Part shown: positions 61,743-64,000 of the stretch, piece after piece
Numbering within the stretch: position 1 is the stretch's first letter
Layout of the letters: each line of letters starts with the position of its first letter
From: JAENWD01 sp963837165
GTDB lineage: Bacteria > Acidobacteriota > Vicinamibacteria > Vicinamibacterales > JAENWD01
Direction of reading: 5' to 3'
DNA: 64,000 nt
NCBI GenBank assembly: GCA_963837165.1
Contig: CAWIMD010000001.1
Coordinates: forward strand, 248,001 to 312,000
The notes under the pieces: model-generated
Database searches by the model: none
Seen by the model: only the letters and a program-made list of their open reading frames with translations
What the model was told of the DNA's origin: nothing
Program-made: the position numbers and the translations under genes

Positions 61743-62603
61743 GTGTTGGCTCACGCCTTCTCCCGCGCCAGTTGCGCCGCGGCCGCCATCCTCGCGGCTG
61801 CCGTCGTGTCCCTGCGCTGCGGCGGCGGGTCCAGCGCCCCGGCAGCTCCGACGCCGACGCCCGGCCCTTGGCAGCTCACCTGGAGCGACGAGTTCGACGG
61901 GCCCGACAACTCGTCGCCCGACCCGGGCAGGTGGACGTACGACGTCGGCGGCGGCGGATGGGGGAACGACGAGCTGGAGTCCTACACCAGCCGTCGAAAG
62001 AATTCCTTCATTCGCGGCGGCATGCTGGTGATCCGGTCGCTCCGGGAGACCTACACGGGGCCCGACGGCATCGAGCGCCCGTACACGTCGGCCAGGCTGA
62101 AGACCCAGGGACTGCTCGCGCAAACGCACGGCAAGTTCGAAGCCCGCATCCGCCTGCCTCGGGGCCAGGGGATCTGGCCCGCTTTCTGGCTGCTCGGCAC
62201 CGACGTCGACTCGGTGGGATGGCCCTGGTGCGGAGAGATCGACATCTTCGAGAACATCGGCCGTGAGCCGACGATCGTGCACGGCACCATGCACGGCCCG
62301 CTCTACTCGGGGAGCAGCGGGCCGACGGTCCCTTATACGAGCACCAGCGGCCCGTTCGCCGACGGCTTCCACGTCTTCGGGATCGAGTGGGAGGCCAAGA
62401 TCATCCGCTGGTACGTGGACGACAGGCTGTACGAGACGCGAACGCCGGCAGACATCCCGCCTGCCGCGCCGTGGGTGTTCGAGCACCCGTTCTTCATCAT
62501 TGTCAACGTCGCCGTCGGCGGGAACTGGCCCGGCAACCCGGACGAGACGACGTCGTTTCCCCAGGAGATGCTGGTCGACTGGGTCCGTGTGTCCAGCCGG
62601 TAA
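61743..62603 (+). CDS. Secreted GH16-family glycoside hydrolase (beta-glucanase/laminarinase-like)
   Basis: The 286-residue enzyme has a hydrophobic N-terminus ending in VSLRCGGGSS (possible non-canonical lipidation site) and a Pro/Thr linker. A GH16 jelly-roll follows: WSDEFDGPDN, RWTYDVGGGGWGNDELESYT, GKFEARIRLPRGQGIWPAFW and the catalytic motif GEIDIFE with Glu165 nucleophile, Asp167 and Glu170 acid/base. Family members hydrolyse beta-1,3/1,4-glucans, laminarin or agar-type polymers. Start is GTG at 61743 without a clear Shine-Dalgarno. Likely exported for polysaccharide breakdown. Confidence 0.92.
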   Translation: MLAHAFSRASCAAAAILAAAVVSLRCGGGSSAPAAPTPTPGPWQLTWSDEFDGPDNSSPDPGRWTYDVGGGGWGNDELESYTSRRKNSFIRGGMLVIRSLRETYTGPDGIERPYTSARLKTQGLLAQTHGKFEARIRLPRGQGIWPAFWLLGTDVDSVGWPWCGEIDIFENIGREPTIVHGTMHGPLYSGSSGPTVPYTSTSGPFADGFHVFGIEWEAKIIRWYVDDRLYETRTPADIPPAAPWVFEHPFFIIVNVAVGGNWPGNPDETTSFPQEMLVDWVRVSSR

Positions 62604-62711
62604 GGCTGGCGTCTCTGCCTCCGCGACCCCGAAACTCGCCGTCATCGACAGGCTGTCATCCACACCGAATGTCTCCAGCCGCGTGTCCGGCCGTATCGTC
62701 CACCCGGAGTC

Positions 62712-62930
62712 GTGCGGTCCATCTACGACCCCACGGCCAGCCTGCCCGACGACCTGGTTACGGCCGTCGCGCCCGGGCAGACGCCCGTCCTCGCGCTGGC
62801 GGCCAAGGGCGACATCGTCGCCTGTGCCGTGAACGGCACGGTCGTCGCCACGTTACCGCGTGATGCCACGACGGCCAGCGGCGTGCCCGGCGGCGTGATC
62901 GCGCGGGCGGGACTACATGCCGTTCGGTGA
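62712..62930 (+). pseudogene. Short remnant resembling a LamG/concanavalin-like domain
   Basis: The 72-residue reading contains GDIVACAVNGTVVATLPRDA followed by TTASGVPGGVIARAG. This is the ending of a LamG or similar domain, where the usual form is vyvNGtlv-xxxD-xxxasGxpGi. No start or other domain of a full gene is present. Its frame ends in the RHS fragment, so these look like joined debris. The 62604-62711 stretch shows nothing recognisable. Confidence 0.35.
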
Positions 62931-63243
62931 GGAGGTGGCTGCGCCAGGACCGATGCCGCCGGAGCGCTTTGCGGGCCAAACGCGAGACGGAGAGGTGGGG
63001 CTCGACTACGTGCAGGCCCGCATGTATCAGTCGCGGAGTGCCAAGTTCGCAAGCATCGATCCAGCTCTCGATGCTCAGCTGACCCCTCAACGTTGGAACC
63101 GGTATCAGTACGCCAGGAACAATCCGCTGTCCAGGGTGGATCCAACTGGCCAAAGTGAGGATGACATCTTGTGGGCGTCCGAGGGACTGCGACGGGGACC
63201 GCGTTACGGTCGGAGCGGGAGGGACGCGGGGATGTCCCAGTAG
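62911..63243 (+). pseudogene. RHS-repeat core C-terminal remnant
   Basis: This frame reads DYMPFGEEV, then ERFAGQTRDGEVGLDYVQAR, MYQSRSAKFASIDP, WNRYQYARNNPLSRVDPTG and stops at 63243. It is the conserved RHS-associated core (normally xxFTGxxRDxETGLDYxxAR... DP... NPLxxxDPxG) that closes the shell of polymorphic-toxin or YD-repeat proteins. The upstream repeats are missing and the variable toxin tail is only about 35 residues, ending just before the transposon, so it is a decayed or IS-truncated gene. Confidence 0.75.
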
Positions 63244-63334
63244 CTGTTGAAATTTGAACGCGGCGGCTCCTCACTGGTCGTGCTATACGACCGGTGACTA
63301 AGCCAGGGCGAAGAGCCCGCCAGCAGGAGCCGCC

Positions 63335-64000
63335 ATGAAACGGCAGTCTCGCACAGTCGATCGGTCGCACCAAGTTGATTCCCCTCTCCAGCGCCATCTG
63401 CCCCTCGTGGATCTCCTCGTCGATACGCGGGCCGAGCTGATGGAGCTCGCCGTCGCGTCGGGTCTGAAAGTCCTCACGACGATGCTCGAAGCGGATCGGA
63501 CGGCGATCTGCGGGCCACGATACGCGCACGAGCCCGAGCGCGCCGCGTCCCGCGCCGGGACGGTCACCAGCGAGGTCGTCCTCGGCGGACGGAAGGTGCA
63601 GATTCGGCGGCCGCGCGTGCGCGCCGCCGGAGCCGAAGTCGCCCTGCCGACGTTTGCAGCGTTCGCGGAGACCGACCCGTTGAATCGTCGCGTCGTCGAG
63701 CAGATGCTCCTCGGGGTCGCCACGCGCCAGTACGGCCGCAGCCTGGAGCCCGTCGGCGCCGAGGTTCGCGTCCGCGGCACCAGCAAGAGTGCGGTGAGTC
63801 GCCGATTTGTCGTGAAGACCGCCGCGCAGCTCGCTGCCTGGCGATCGACCGCGCTCGATGCGATCAATTTGGTGGCGTTGCTGATCGACGGCCTCCATAT
63901 CGGCGAGCACTGCATCGTGGTCGCGCTCGGCATCGACACCACGGGTGCCAAACACGCGCTCGGCCTCTGGGATGGGTCCACGGAAAACGCCGCCCTGTGT
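63335..64000 (+). mobile_element. IS256/Mutator-type transposase, partial (runs off the right edge)
   Basis: An open frame runs from the ATG at 63335 (AGGAG ten bases upstream) to the last base, 222 residues so far. It contains AELMELAVASGLKVLTTMLE, AFAETDPLNRRVVEQMLLGV and LLIDGLHIGEHCIVVALGID, with Asp in LIDGL at the place of the first catalytic Asp of the DDE domain, then KHALGLWDGSTENA. These match IS256-type transposases. The left end of the element probably lies near 63241-63300, right after the RHS stop; the right end is outside. The opposite strand carries only shadow reading frames here. Confidence 0.85.

Overview
This 64 kb window is GC-rich chromosomal DNA from a Gram-negative-type bacterium. 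The evidence is a TamB/Omp85 pair, a SurA-like chaperone, many lipoproteins and NtrC/sigma-54 signalling. The mix of HslVU with a propeptide, class II RNR, PEGA and DUF1259 proteins, several ECF sigma factors and short intergenic repeats is what I would expect of Acidobacteriota (Vicinamibacteria-like). That placement is inference, since there is no rRNA or tRNA gene in the window.

Layout. 0-7.3 kb: the end of a conserved protein, a lipoprotein, an APC permease, a PEGA surface protein, hslV-hslU and a long Fn3 lipoprotein whose N-terminus resembles LptM. 7.3-19.8 kb: one long forward run with a FAH-family hydrolase, an acyl-CoA carboxylase (beta, biotin carboxylase, biotin carrier), then outer-membrane biogenesis genes (TamB, an Omp85/TamA-like barrel and a SurA-like protein). 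20.9-32 kb: a reverse operon-like run with four GT4 glycosyltransferases, a methyltransferase, two related multi-pass membrane proteins, a CPBP protease and a glycine-zipper lipoprotein, probably making or decorating an envelope polysaccharide. 32-36 kb: an NtrC-type regulator, a sensor kinase and a lipoprotein. 36-39.2 kb: nrdJ with a tandem NrdR-box promoter. 39-42 kb: small secreted proteins, among them a secreted protein with a kinase-like catalytic loop, and a PPC/DUF296 protein. 42-47.4 kb: a giant hybrid histidine kinase with about seven OB-like sensor modules, and a REC-GGDEF diguanylate cyclase. 47.8-52.8 kb: metX-metY-CoA-binding operon, OsmC and a flavin monooxygenase. 53-62.6 kb: stress and envelope genes (methyltransferase, DUF1259, YceI, DoxX, two ECF sigma factors, GH16 glucanase). 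62.7-64 kb: gene remnants (LamG-like and RHS) beside an IS256-type transposase that runs off the window.

Three genes (at about 0.12, 17.2 and 57.0 kb) are each broken by what looks like a single indel. This may be decay or residual sequencing error. The intergenic DNA is unusually rich in short tandem repeats and long perfect palindromes. Several sit directly in front of start codons, supply Shine-Dalgarno sequence, or overlap gene ends.
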